A stretch of DNA of 47,722 nt from Pseudomonadota bacterium. GTDB lineage: Bacteria > Pseudomonadota > Gammaproteobacteria > Steroidobacterales > Steroidobacteraceae. The notes beneath the pieces were generated by a model. It had not been told where the DNA came from. It saw nothing but the letters and a program-made list of their open reading frames with translations, and ran no database searches. The stretch covers positions 1-47,722 of the forward strand of contig JAKBCG010000001.1 in assembly GCA_021808035.1 (NCBI GenBank). Reading direction: 5' to 3'. This document shows positions 1 through 8,237 of the stretch, in pieces. Position 1 is the stretch's first letter. Each line of letters starts with the position of its first letter. Position numbers and translations under genes: made by a program.

Positions 1-1719
1 AGCAAGACACCGATTCACGATTCCATCCTGTGGTTCCAGGCGCGCGAAGGCAACATCCAGGTGGAAGTTGCGATGCAATGGAACGACTCGTATCAGGAGA
101 GCATGTACTGCTACACCAATAACATCCCACAAAAGGATGGCGGTACCCACTTGGCCGGATATCGCGCGGCGCTGACCCGGACCTTGAACCTTTACATCGA
201 ACGGGAGCTCGCGGCCAAGAAGGACAAGGTTGCGACGACCGGTGACGATGCTCGCGAAGGTTTGACCGCGATCCTGTCGGTCAAGCTTCCGGACCCCAAG
301 TTCTCCTCGCAGACGAAAGACAAACTGGTCTCATCGGAGGTCAAGGGCGTCGTGGAATCCACGGTCGCCGCGCGTCTCGAGGAATTTCTGCTCGAACATC
401 CGCAAGAAGCGCGAACGATCGTCAACAAGATCCTCGAGGCGGCTTATGCCCGCGAGGCGGCCCGCAAGGCGCGTGAAATGACCCGCCGCAAGGGCGCGTT
501 GGACATCGCGGGCTTGCCGGGGAAACTCGCCGATTGCCAGGAAAAGGATCCGGCGCTCTCGGAGTTGTTCCTGGTCGAGGGCGACTCCGCCGGCGGCTCG
601 GCGAAACAAGGACGTGACCGCCGTACCCAGGCGATCCTGCCTTTGAAAGGCAAGATCTTGAACGTCGAGAAAGCCCGTTTCGACAAGATGCTGTCCTCAG
701 CCGAGGTTGGGACGCTGATCACCGCGCTCGGCTGCGGGATCGGTCGCGAAGATTTCGACGTCGACAAGCTCCGGTATCACCGGATCATCATCATGACGGA
801 CGCCGACGTCGACGGTTCGCACATTCGTACGCTGCTGCTGACTTTTTTCTATCGCCAGATGCCGGTCTTGATCGAGCGCGGCCACGTGTATATCGCGCAG
901 CCGCCGCTCTACAAGGTCAAGAAAGGCAAGCAAGAGCACTACGTGAAGGACGACGTCGAACTCAACGCGTTGTTGTTGAACAGCGCGATCGAGGATGCCG
1001 CGCTGCACGTGACCGAGGCCGCGCCGCCGTTATCGGGCGCGGCGCTCGAAGCGCTCGCGCGACGATACGTCGAAGTACAAGCGATCAATCGCCGCTGGGC
1101 ACGGCGCTACGATGAGCGTTTTCTGGATCAGCTCTTGTACTTGCCGAAGGTATCCCTGGAGGCGTTCGACCGGATCGACGCGCTGCGTGCATGGGCGACG
1201 TGGCTCGAGGAACGGCTGAACGGGCTGAACGATCATTCGCGCCGGTATCGTGCATCCGTCGACCCGGCGCCCGCCAGCGGGCATCGCCTCACGCTGCAGC
1301 GCATCGAGCACGGCCTCACCACCGAGCGGCACGTGCCACGCGAGTTCTTCGACTCGGCCGAGTACCGGCGGATCGCCGAGCTTGCCGAAACTCTCGCGGA
1401 CTTGATCGGCGAAGGCGCCTACGTCGAGCGAGGCGGCGAACGCCGGCGGGTTGCGAGTTTCAAGGAAGCGATGACCTGGCTGTTCGAGGAAGCGAAGAAA
1501 GGCCAAAGTATCCAGCGCTACAAGGGCCTCGGCGAGATGAACGCGAACCAATTGTGGGATACGACGATCAATCCGGACAGCCGTCGTCTGATGCAGGTGC
1601 GGATCGAGGACGCGGTCGCCGCCGATGATATCTTCACGACGTTGATGGGCGATGCCGTCGAGCCGCGCCGCGAGTTCATTGAGAAGAACGCGCTCCAGGT
1701 CGCGAATCTGGACATTTGA
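1..1719 (+). CDS. gyrB: DNA gyrase subunit B, C-terminal part (5' end outside window)
   Basis: ATPase subunit of DNA gyrase, which introduces negative supercoils together with GyrA. The frame is open from base 1, so the N-terminal ATPase region lies upstream and about 572 residues are present; full-length GyrB is about 800. The TOPRIM motif EGDSAGGSAKQGRD and the metal-binding DADVDGSHIRTLLL are intact. Between KVKKGKQEHYVK and QRYKGLGEMNANQLWDTT there is a long insert of about 170 residues, as in Escherichia coli and other Gammaproteobacteria. The GyrA-contacting tail (RRLMQVRIEDA) is present and the stop is TGA. In most bacteria gyrB follows dnaA-dnaN-recF, so the window probably begins close to the origin. 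The identification is secure; only the start is missing. Confidence 0.98.
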   Translation, partial: SKTPIHDSILWFQAREGNIQVEVAMQWNDSYQESMYCYTNNIPQKDGGTHLAGYRAALTRTLNLYIERELAAKKDKVATTGDDAREGLTAILSVKLPDPKFSSQTKDKLVSSEVKGVVESTVAARLEEFLLEHPQEARTIVNKILEAAYAREAARKAREMTRRKGALDIAGLPGKLADCQEKDPALSELFLVEGDSAGGSAKQGRDRRTQAILPLKGKILNVEKARFDKMLSSAEVGTLITALGCGIGREDFDVDKLRYHRIIIMTDADVDGSHIRTLLLTFFYRQMPVLIERGHVYIAQPPLYKVKKGKQEHYVKDDVELNALLLNSAIEDAALHVTEAAPPLSGAALEALARRYVEVQAINRRWARRYDERFLDQLLYLPKVSLEAFDRIDALRAWATWLEERLNGLNDHSRRYRASVDPAPASGHRLTLQRIEHGLTTERHVPREFFDSAEYRRIAELAETLADLIGEGAYVERGGERRRVASFKEAMTWLFEEAKKGQSIQRYKGLGEMNANQLWDTTINPDSRRLMQVRIEDAVAADDIFTTLMGDAVEPRREFIEKNALQVANLDI

Positions 1720-1852
1720 GCGTCGCACCAGTGGTTCGCGTCGATTCGACCATCGAGACACCGAGCCAAATTCCAATAATTTCCTTGAATATCAACGGCT
1801 TGTATTGCAAAAGCACCTTCGCGAAGAGTTCCGGCGCCACGCAGGAGAGCCG

Positions 1853-2233
1853 ATGAGCGACCCGGGCACGAGCGATGACGGCACGTTCGAGCTATACGAC
1901 CTGAAGGTCGAGGTGGTTGCGCCGCCGGGCGCGAAGATCTATTGCGGTGCGCGCCCCGGCGATCACTTCGAGCTTCACGGCGAGATGTTGCGACTGCCTC
2001 CCGGCCAGGGATTCTCGATCTATTCACTGGCCACGTTGTTGCCGTTGCTGCCCGCGAAGCAACGGCCCCTCGACCCGCACGACTGGATGGCAACCGACAT
2101 GGAGGTCGCCTGTCCCGATCCGAATTGTCCGACGCGGTTCCGGATCACCCGGACTGGGTTGCGTCGTTTCCGACGCGCGGACGTGACGGCGGTGCGTGCG
2201 GCCGGCTGTCGCGACCCGGAAGCGCCGCGGTGA
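1853..2233 (+). CDS. TIGR04076-like small conserved protein
   Basis: A 126-residue soluble protein of unknown function. It reads like the TIGR04076 family: an N-terminal YDLKVEVV strand, a GARPGDHFE turn, a leucine-rich middle (SLATLLPLLPAKQRPL) and a C-terminal CPDPNCPTRFRITR segment. Cysteines are at 31, 87 and 92; a further cysteine I would expect in the middle appears to be serine (GFSIYSLA). The ATG at 1853 is chosen because AGGAG lies five bases upstream; in-frame codons further upstream would overlap gyrB. Its TGA overlaps the GTG start of the aldo/keto reductase (GTGA), so the two are probably translationally coupled. No signal peptide or membrane segment is visible. The family assignment is from memory of the motif pattern. 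Confidence 0.75.
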   Translation: MSDPGTSDDGTFELYDLKVEVVAPPGAKIYCGARPGDHFELHGEMLRLPPGQGFSIYSLATLLPLLPAKQRPLDPHDWMATDMEVACPDPNCPTRFRITRTGLRRFRRADVTAVRAAGCRDPEAPR

Positions 2234-3294
2234 TCCCTCGCCATGTCTTCGCCGATGGCTATTCGATTTCGCGGATCATCAAGGGCGGCTGGCATCTGGC
2301 CGGCGGCCACGGGACGGTCGACCCTGCGCAAGCGGTCTCGGACATGGCCGCCTTCCTCGAGGCGGGCGTCACGACCTTCGACTGCGCCGACATCTACACC
2401 GGTGTCGAGGAGTTGATCGGCCGCTTCCGGCGCGAACACCCCGCACTCGCCCGGCGACTCCAGGTCCACACGAAATTCGTCCCCGATCTCCCGGATCTCG
2501 CGACGGTCGATGGCCGGTACGTCGAGCGCATCATCGACCGCTCGCTCGATCGGCTCGGCGTCGAGCGGCTCGATCTCGTGCAATTCCACTGGTGGGACTA
2601 CGCGGTCCCGCGCCACGTCGAGATCGCGACGCACCTCGATCGAATGCGTCGGGCGGGCAAGATCGCGCGGATCGGCGCGACGAACTTCGCCACGACGCAC
2701 CTCGCCGAGATCGTCGCCGCGGGCGTGCCGGTCGTCGCGCATCAGGTTCAATACTCGCTGCTCGACGATCGACCCGCCCGGCGCATGGTCGGGTTCTGCC
2801 GCGAGCACGGCATCGCGCTGCTGTGCTACGGCACGGTTGCCGGCGGCTTTCTCTCCGAGCGATGGCTGGGCGCGGCCGAGCCGCGCGGCGAGCTCGCGAA
2901 TCGGTCGCTGGTCAAGTATCGGTTGATCATCGAGGACTTCGGCGGTTGGCCGTTGTTCCAGGAGTTGCTCACGGTGCTGGCGCAAATCGCCGCCCGCCGG
3001 GACAGCGACATCGCGAGCGTCGCGACGCGCGCGATCCTCGACCGGGATCAGGTCGCCGCGGCGATCGTCGGTGCGACGGGCGTCGCCCACCTGCCGGCGC
3101 ACGAGCGCGCGGCGACACTGCGCCTCGCCGACTCGGACCGCGCGGCGATCGCCGCGATCACGGCCCGTCGGCGCGGCCCGGATGGGGACGTCTACGCGCT
3201 CGAGCGCGACCGCGACGGGCGCCATGGCCGGATCATGAAGTACGCGCTGAATGCCGCACCGGATGGCGGCTCGGTCGCTGGCGGAGGCCGTTAG
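2230..3294 (+). CDS. aldo/keto reductase
   Basis: NAD(P)H-dependent oxidoreductase with a TIM-barrel fold, 354 residues, predicted cytoplasmic. The catalytic tetrad can be placed: Asp51 and Tyr56 in FDCADIYTG, Lys82 in VHTKFVPD, and His120 in VQFHWWDY. The barrel continues with KIARIGATNF and VVAHQVQYSLLD, and the late AIVGATGVAHL segment sits where the cofactor phosphate site is expected. The start is taken as GTG at 2230, overlapping the stop of the preceding gene by four bases; longer upstream extensions would run through that gene. The substrate cannot be told from sequence. The FHWWDY block suggests a branch distinct from classical AKR1-type enzymes. It lies directly ahead of a TonB-dependent receptor and an MFS transporter, so a role in modifying an imported compound is possible but unproven. 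Confidence 0.9.
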   Translation: MIPRHVFADGYSISRIIKGGWHLAGGHGTVDPAQAVSDMAAFLEAGVTTFDCADIYTGVEELIGRFRREHPALARRLQVHTKFVPDLPDLATVDGRYVERIIDRSLDRLGVERLDLVQFHWWDYAVPRHVEIATHLDRMRRAGKIARIGATNFATTHLAEIVAAGVPVVAHQVQYSLLDDRPARRMVGFCREHGIALLCYGTVAGGFLSERWLGAAEPRGELANRSLVKYRLIIEDFGGWPLFQELLTVLAQIAARRDSDIASVATRAILDRDQVAAAIVGATGVAHLPAHERAATLRLADSDRAAIAAITARRRGPDGDVYALERDRDGRHGRIMKYALNAAPDGGSVAGGGR

Positions 3295-3359
3295 CACCAC
3301 GGCCGCAAGGTGCGGATGCAGACGCGTCTCGCTTAGACCATAATCGGCCTGAAACCAAG

Positions 3360-3378
3360 GGGACGCAGCGTTCGTCCC
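3360..3378 (+). promoter_or_regulatory. hairpin next to the ribosome binding site of the first TonB receptor
   Basis: GGGACG (3360-3365) pairs perfectly with CGTCCC (3373-3378) around a seven-base loop. The purine-rich ribosome binding site GGGGAGAAG starts immediately after, and the ATG is at 3393. A CATAAT sequence at 3339-3344 could be a -10 element, without a good -35. The stem could affect translation or mRNA stability; it could also be chance in GC-rich DNA. Confidence 0.35.
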
Positions 3379-3392
3379 GGGGAGAAGCAACG

Positions 3393-5717
3393 ATGATCGG
3401 GGATGCACGGGCCGCTCGGGCGGCTTCCTCCAGGCTTGCGCGGACGATCGCGGCCTTCGCCACGGCCGCGGTCGTGGCGTGGGCCGGCACCGCCGCGGCG
3501 CAGCCGGCGACCGGCGGCTCGGCTGCGGCCGACGCCCCGACCGGCGAACTCCGCCAGATCGTGGTCACCGCGGAGAAGCGTCGCTCGACGGTTCAGAAGA
3601 CCCCGATCAGCATCACGGCGATCAGCGGCGCCGACCTGCAGGCTGCTGGGCTGACGAGCATGCTCGCCGTCGCCCAGCAGGTGCCCGGATTGTCCTTCAA
3701 GACCGCGGGACCGGGTCAGACCGAGTTCGAAATGCGCGGACTTACGTCGACCGGGGGCGAGTCGCCGACGGTCGGGTTCTACCTGGATGAAACCGCGCTG
3801 ACGCCGCCGGCGATGGCGCAAAACGGCAAGGTCGTGGTCGATCCGGATCTCTACGACCTGAATCGGATCGAAGTGCTGCGCGGACCGCAGGGTACCCTCT
3901 ATGGCGCCGGATCGATGGGCGGTACGGTGAAGCTCGTGACCAACGCGCCGGATCCGGGTCGGTTCGCGGCCAGTGCGGAGCTGATCGGCTCCGGTACCGA
4001 CGGCGGCGGCTTCAACCACACGCTCAACGGCATGCTCAACCTGCCGCTGTGGTCGCGCGCCGCACTGCGTCTCGTCGCCACCGACAAGCACGTCTCCGGT
4101 TGGATCGACCGCGACGTGCTGAACCCGTTCCCGCTGGAGGTCGACAACAGCACGCAGCGCGGCGACGTACGCGCCGCGCCCATCGTGCAGCAGATCAAGC
4201 ATTCGAACTGGGAGGATTTGAAGGGCGGCCGGGCGACGCTGCTGGTGAGGCCGACCGACCGCTTCAGCGTGAAGGCCGGCGTGTTCTATCAGAGCATCCA
4301 CCAGGGTGGCCCGAACACGATCGACGTGCCGCCGGGCGACGAGGTGCACTATCAGCCGTTCAACGTGGCCGAGCCGTTCCAGGACGTGTTCAACCTGGCG
4401 ACGCTCGATCTGAAATACGACTTCGACGGCTTCCAGGTGATCTCGGCGACCTCGAGCTGGACTCGCCGCCAGGTTCAGACCCAGGACATCTCCGAGGCGA
4501 TGCAATTCTACATCGGCGGCTTCCTGGGCCCGCCGGCAAACTTCCCGTTCTCGACGGCCGCCGGCGGCCTGGGCGCGGGCTCGATTTCCGAGGACGACTA
4601 CTCTCGACAGGTGAGCGAGGAGCTGCGTGTCGCGTCGACCGGGCACGGGCCGTTCCAGTGGTTGATCGGGGGCTACTACGCGGGCTTCCGCGCGACCTCG
4701 CACGTCTACTCGTACTACGACGGCTTCACCGCGCTGTTCGGCACCAACAATCTCGCGGACAATCACCGTGCGCTCGGCGTCGACCAGTACGCGTTGTTCG
4801 GCGAGGCCTCATATCGACTGCCCGACCATCTGAAGGCGACACTGGGGGCACGCTACTTCACCTATCACAGCGGTTCCGCGACCAGCGTCAGCGGGATCTC
4901 TGCGAACGGGACGAGCGCGACGCTCCACGGCCTCGCCGCGAACTCCGGCGTCACGCCGAAGATCAACCTCGCGTACATCCCGAACGGCGACCTGACGGTG
5001 TACGCGAACATCGCAAAGGGATTCCGGCCCGGCGGGCCGAATTCGCCGATCCCGCCGCCGTGCTCGCCGGCGCCGACCCAGTTCGGCCCGGACAGCGTCT
5101 GGAGCTATGAACTCGGCGAGAAGGCGCGACTGTTCGATCGGCGCGCCTCGCTGAACGGCGACGTCTACTACGAGCTGTGGAACGACGTGCAACAGGAGGT
5201 CGCGCCGGGCTGCGGCTACAAGTTCACGACCAACGCCGGCAAGGCGAAGGCCTACGGCGCCGAGGTCGAGGCCGAGGTCGAGCTGACCGGGGGATGGCTG
5301 GTCTCGCAGAACTTCGGCTACACGCATGCGACCAACTCGACCACGGTGCCGGCGGCCGGTGTCGTCGCCGGCGACCGACTGCTCGACGTTCCGCAGTGGA
5401 CCGCTAATACGAGCCTCGCGTACCGCCGGCCGCTGCGCGATGCGCTCGCGTTCGTCGCGCGGGCGACCAACAGTTACTACGGCTCGGTCCAGGACATCAC
5501 CTTCACGCGCAACACGCTGCCGTCGTACGATCTGGTCGGCGCTCGCGCCGGCGTCGAGAGCGATGGGTGGACCGCGACCGTGTTCGTCGACAACCTCACG
5601 AACAAGAAGGCGTACCTGTCCGACACCGGTGCGCTGTCCGCGAACATCTCGATCCTGAACCGGGTCGCGACGAACCAGCCCCGCACCTATGGGCTCGATC
5701 TGTCCGTGAAGTTCTGA
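3393..5717 (+). CDS. TonB-dependent outer-membrane receptor
   Basis: A 774-residue outer-membrane beta-barrel that imports a ligand using energy from TonB-ExbBD. The signal peptide covers roughly residues 1-35, ending near TAAAQPA. A TonB-box region (LRQIVVTAEKRRSTVQKTP) follows, then the plug domain (DLQAAGLTSMLAVAQQVPGL, RIEVLRGPQGTLYGAGSMGG) and a long barrel ending in aromatic KF. The style (VVTAEKR, KTPISITAISG, GFRPGGPNSP) matches the large receptor family abundant in Sphingomonadales, Caulobacterales and Xanthomonadales that often takes up plant- or organic-matter-derived compounds; the ligand is unknown. The ATG at 3393 is preferred because GGGGAGAAG lies just upstream and a proper signal peptide follows. 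It lies 98 bases after the aldo/keto reductase and is followed after 10 bases by an MFS transporter. Confidence 0.95.
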   Translation: MIGDARAARAASSRLARTIAAFATAAVVAWAGTAAAQPATGGSAAADAPTGELRQIVVTAEKRRSTVQKTPISITAISGADLQAAGLTSMLAVAQQVPGLSFKTAGPGQTEFEMRGLTSTGGESPTVGFYLDETALTPPAMAQNGKVVVDPDLYDLNRIEVLRGPQGTLYGAGSMGGTVKLVTNAPDPGRFAASAELIGSGTDGGGFNHTLNGMLNLPLWSRAALRLVATDKHVSGWIDRDVLNPFPLEVDNSTQRGDVRAAPIVQQIKHSNWEDLKGGRATLLVRPTDRFSVKAGVFYQSIHQGGPNTIDVPPGDEVHYQPFNVAEPFQDVFNLATLDLKYDFDGFQVISATSSWTRRQVQTQDISEAMQFYIGGFLGPPANFPFSTAAGGLGAGSISEDDYSRQVSEELRVASTGHGPFQWLIGGYYAGFRATSHVYSYYDGFTALFGTNNLADNHRALGVDQYALFGEASYRLPDHLKATLGARYFTYHSGSATSVSGISANGTSATLHGLAANSGVTPKINLAYIPNGDLTVYANIAKGFRPGGPNSPIPPPCSPAPTQFGPDSVWSYELGEKARLFDRRASLNGDVYYELWNDVQQEVAPGCGYKFTTNAGKAKAYGAEVEAEVELTGGWLVSQNFGYTHATNSTTVPAAGVVAGDRLLDVPQWTANTSLAYRRPLRDALAFVARATNSYYGSVQDITFTRNTLPSYDLVGARAGVESDGWTATVFVDNLTNKKAYLSDTGALSANISILNRVATNQPRTYGLDLSVKF

Positions 5718-5727
5718 TGCACAGGGC

Positions 5728-7041
5728 GTGGTCGAAGCGGTAGCAGACGGCGGCGACGGCGGCTATCCACCGCGTGCTTACGCGTGGACGGTCGTCGCGA
5801 TCCTGATCGGTACGGCGATCGTTTCCTACACCGACCGGCAGGTGCTGAGTCTGCTGGTCGATCCGATCCGACGCGATCTGGCGATCGGCGACACGCGGAT
5901 GAGCCTGCTGCTCGGCACCGCGTTCGCGATCGTCTACGGGGTCGCGGGACTTCCGCTCGGCTGGCTGGCCGACCGGGTCTCGAGACGTAACTTGATCGTC
6001 GCCGGTGTCGCCGTCTGGAGCCTCGGCACCATCGCCTGCGGGCTGTCCCGTGACTTCGACGAGTTGTTCGCCAGCCGCGTCGTCGTCGGACTCGGCGAGG
6101 CGGTGCTGTCGCCGGCCGCGATTTCGCTGATCAGCGACATCTTTCCGCCGTCGCGGCGCGGGACGGCGGTCGGTGCGTTTCTCAGCGGGATCGCGATCGG
6201 GATCGGCGCCTCTATCCTGATCGGCGGCGGCGTGCTCCGGGCGGTCGAGGCCGGCGTGTTCGCGGGGACGCCGCTCGCGCCGCTAGCGGCCTGGCGGCTC
6301 GTGCTGATCCTGATCGGCGTGCCCGGACTCCTCTGGACGGCCGCGATCTTCGCGATCCGCGAGCCCGTGCGGCGTGGCGCGGCCGCCGTCATCGGGGGGA
6401 CGCGCGAGTCGGGCCTCGGCGCCACGGCCGGCCGCGGCCTGCTACGCGTCGCGCCGATCTACGTCGTGGTGGCTGCCGCCTCGTTGGTCGACAACGCGGT
6501 CGGCGCCTGGGCGCCGACGCTGCTGATCCGCGAGTTCCACCGCGACGCGGCCGAGGTCGGCCTGCAGCTCGGCCTGTTCCTGACGATCGCATTCGGTGTC
6601 GGCGTGCTGCTCGGCGGCTGGCTCGCGGACCGCGTCGCAGCGCGCGGCGGCACCGCGCACAAGCTCGGCGTCTGCATGCTCGCCGGCACTGCGATCCTGC
6701 CGATCGGCGGGCTGATGGTCTCGCCGCGGTTCTCGGTCGTGATGGCTGCCGTGCCGGCGTATTTCGCGCTGTCCGGCATCGTGACCGCTGCCGGATTTTC
6801 GGCGATTCTCGACCTCGTCCCGCAGCGATCGCGGGGCCTCGCGATGGCGATCAGCTTCTTCCTGAACGTCGCGATCGGCGCGGGGCTCGGGCCGACCGCC
6901 GTCGCGATGGCCGCGGCCCGCGTCGCCGGCGCGGCGTCGGGTCTCGCGGTCGGGCTGTCGCTGACCGCCGCCGGCGGCTATGGCCTCGCGATCGCGTCGG
7001 CGGCCGTCGGCTGGGTGCTCGTGCCGCGCCGCGCTCAGTAG
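5728..7041 (+). CDS. MFS transporter, spinster-like
   Basis: Inner-membrane secondary transporter of 437 residues with about 12 predicted helices. The loop 2-3 signature GWLADRVSRR and the early SYTDRQVLSLLVDPIRRDL segment are typical of spinster-like and related organic-anion MFS proteins; a second LGGWLADRVAARGG occurs in the C-terminal half. The start is GTG at 5728; the ATG at 5717 overlaps the receptor stop but is in another frame. The 10-base gap behind the TonB receptor makes a common transcript very likely, giving an outer- plus inner-membrane route for one ligand. The 3' end overlaps the convergent minus-strand gene by seven bases. The substrate is unknown. Confidence 0.92.
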   Translation: MVEAVADGGDGGYPPRAYAWTVVAILIGTAIVSYTDRQVLSLLVDPIRRDLAIGDTRMSLLLGTAFAIVYGVAGLPLGWLADRVSRRNLIVAGVAVWSLGTIACGLSRDFDELFASRVVVGLGEAVLSPAAISLISDIFPPSRRGTAVGAFLSGIAIGIGASILIGGGVLRAVEAGVFAGTPLAPLAAWRLVLILIGVPGLLWTAAIFAIREPVRRGAAAVIGGTRESGLGATAGRGLLRVAPIYVVVAAASLVDNAVGAWAPTLLIREFHRDAAEVGLQLGLFLTIAFGVGVLLGGWLADRVAARGGTAHKLGVCMLAGTAILPIGGLMVSPRFSVVMAAVPAYFALSGIVTAAGFSAILDLVPQRSRGLAMAISFFLNVAIGAGLGPTAVAMAAARVAGAASGLAVGLSLTAAGGYGLAIASAAVGWVLVPRRAQ

Positions 7042-7463
7042 ATCCCGGGGATCAAGCGCTTCGTGCGCCGTCGATACGCGGCGTATTCCGTGCCGAACGC
7101 GGCGGCGAGCGCCGCTTCCTCTTCGCGGATGCGGAACAGGTACGGCAAGGGCATCAGCAGCACGAGCAGCGCGAAACTGCGCCAGTCGCCGAGCGCGGCG
7201 ATCGAGCGGAATCGTAGCGCGATCCCGCTCGCCATCACGCAGAGGCCCACCCACGGCAGCCAGGAGGGTCGCACCGGCGCGGCCGACGCGAACGCCGACT
7301 GGATCGCGACGATACAGACGATCGGGCTGAGCAGCATCAGCACCCCGAGCGAGCGGCGGTCGCGATTCTCCGAAGCCCCGGTCTTCCACCGAAACACGAT
7401 GGCCGCATCGATCAGAACCCAAACGACGAAGGCTCCGATCGCAAGATGCCGCGGACTCAGCAT
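7035..7463 (-). CDS. isoprenylcysteine carboxyl methyltransferase family protein, internally shortened
   Basis: A 142-residue membrane protein with the beginning and end of an ICMT/NnrU-like methyltransferase but not its middle. The N-terminus (LAIGAFVVWVLIDAAIVFRW) and C-terminus (FRIREEEAALAAAFGTEYAAY, then RRRTKRLIPGIY) fit well. Usual members are about 190 residues and carry a GPYR-x-x-RHPxYxG segment that binds S-adenosylmethionine. Here IALRFRSIAALG runs straight into DWRSFALLVLL, so about 45-50 residues including that motif are absent with the frame kept. It is probably catalytically inactive, or an unusual minimal member. It is 40 bases downstream of plsC on the same strand and converges with the MFS gene. 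Confidence 0.75.
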   Translation of the reverse strand: MLSPRHLAIGAFVVWVLIDAAIVFRWKTGASENRDRRSLGVLMLLSPIVCIVAIQSAFASAAPVRPSWLPWVGLCVMASGIALRFRSIAALGDWRSFALLVLLMPLPYLFRIREEEAALAAAFGTEYAAYRRRTKRLIPGIY

Positions 7464-7503
7464 GGCTCGCCCCCTTCAGTCGCGATGGTCTGTTGATCTG
7501 CCG

Positions 7504-8223
7504 CTAATTTCGTTTTATCGCCTCGATCTTCGCCAATTGTGATTCGATCGAAACCTTGACCTCCTCGGTCAGCGCGCGCGGGTCTTTGCCGGTCGGATCG
7601 ATCGACGGCCCGATACTCACCCGAATCAGTCCCGGTCGTTTCAATAGACCGCGGCGGGGCCAGAACTCGCCGGCATCATGCGCGATCGGGACGATCCGGT
7701 GTCCGGACGCGATCGCGAGCATCGCGCCGCTCACCCCATATTTGCGTTGTTGTCCGGGCATCACGCGGGTGCCTTCCGGGAAGATCACGATCCACAGCCC
7801 GTCGCGAAGCCGCGCTTGGCCTTGCTCGACGACCTGGCTCACGGCGCGATGTCCCGCGCCCCGATCGATCGCGATCGGCTTCAGGAGCCTCAGGCCCCAG
7901 CCCACGAACGGGATCCACAGGAGTTCGCGCTTCAGCACCCAGACCTGGGTCGGCAGCAGCACGAAGAACGCGACCGTCTCCCAGGCCGAGGTGTGATTGC
8001 TCATCGCGATATGGTTTCCCGGCGGCAGGTGCTCCGCGCCCTCGACGACGTAGCGCAGCCCGCACAGCATCGCGAGCATCCACAGCACCCCGCGAGCCCA
8101 GGTCCGCGCGAGTGCGAACTGCGCCCGGTGCGGCAGGAAGAACAGCAGCGCCATCACGAGCCCGAAGACGCAGGCCGACAGCATCAGGTAGGCGGTGAAC
8201 AACAGCGAGCGAAGATTCTGCAT
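7504..8223 (-). CDS. plsC: 1-acyl-sn-glycerol-3-phosphate acyltransferase
   Basis: Acylates lysophosphatidic acid to phosphatidic acid in phospholipid synthesis at the inner membrane. The protein has 239 residues with an N-terminal membrane segment (LLFTAYLMLSACVFGLVMAL). Acyltransferase block I is NHTSAWET at 76-83, an H-x4-E form rather than the textbook H-x4-D; this variant is common in PlsC of several proteobacteria. Block III FPEGTR is at 148-153 and block IV VPIAHDAGEFW follows. The gene lies 14 bases after glyS on the same strand, the order seen near the origin of Pseudomonas, except that the gmhB phosphatase gene usually between them is absent here. Confidence 0.95.
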   Translation of the reverse strand: MQNLRSLLFTAYLMLSACVFGLVMALLFFLPHRAQFALARTWARGVLWMLAMLCGLRYVVEGAEHLPPGNHIAMSNHTSAWETVAFFVLLPTQVWVLKRELLWIPFVGWGLRLLKPIAIDRGAGHRAVSQVVEQGQARLRDGLWIVIFPEGTRVMPGQQRKYGVSGAMLAIASGHRIVPIAHDAGEFWPRRGLLKRPGLIRVSIGPSIDPTGKDPRALTEEVKVSIESQLAKIEAIKRN

Positions 8224-8237
8224 CCGATGCGCCGCGC

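Noticed and set aside
1720..1852. Terminator or promoter between gyrB and the TIGR04076-like gene
   Set aside because: A short AT-rich stretch (TTTCCT and TATTGC with 17-base spacing near 1780-1810) is too weak to call, and no strong hairpin follows gyrB.
2196..3392. Upstream extension of the first receptor frame
   Set aside because: It overlaps the aldo/keto reductase, and the signal peptide and ribosome binding site fix the start at 3393.
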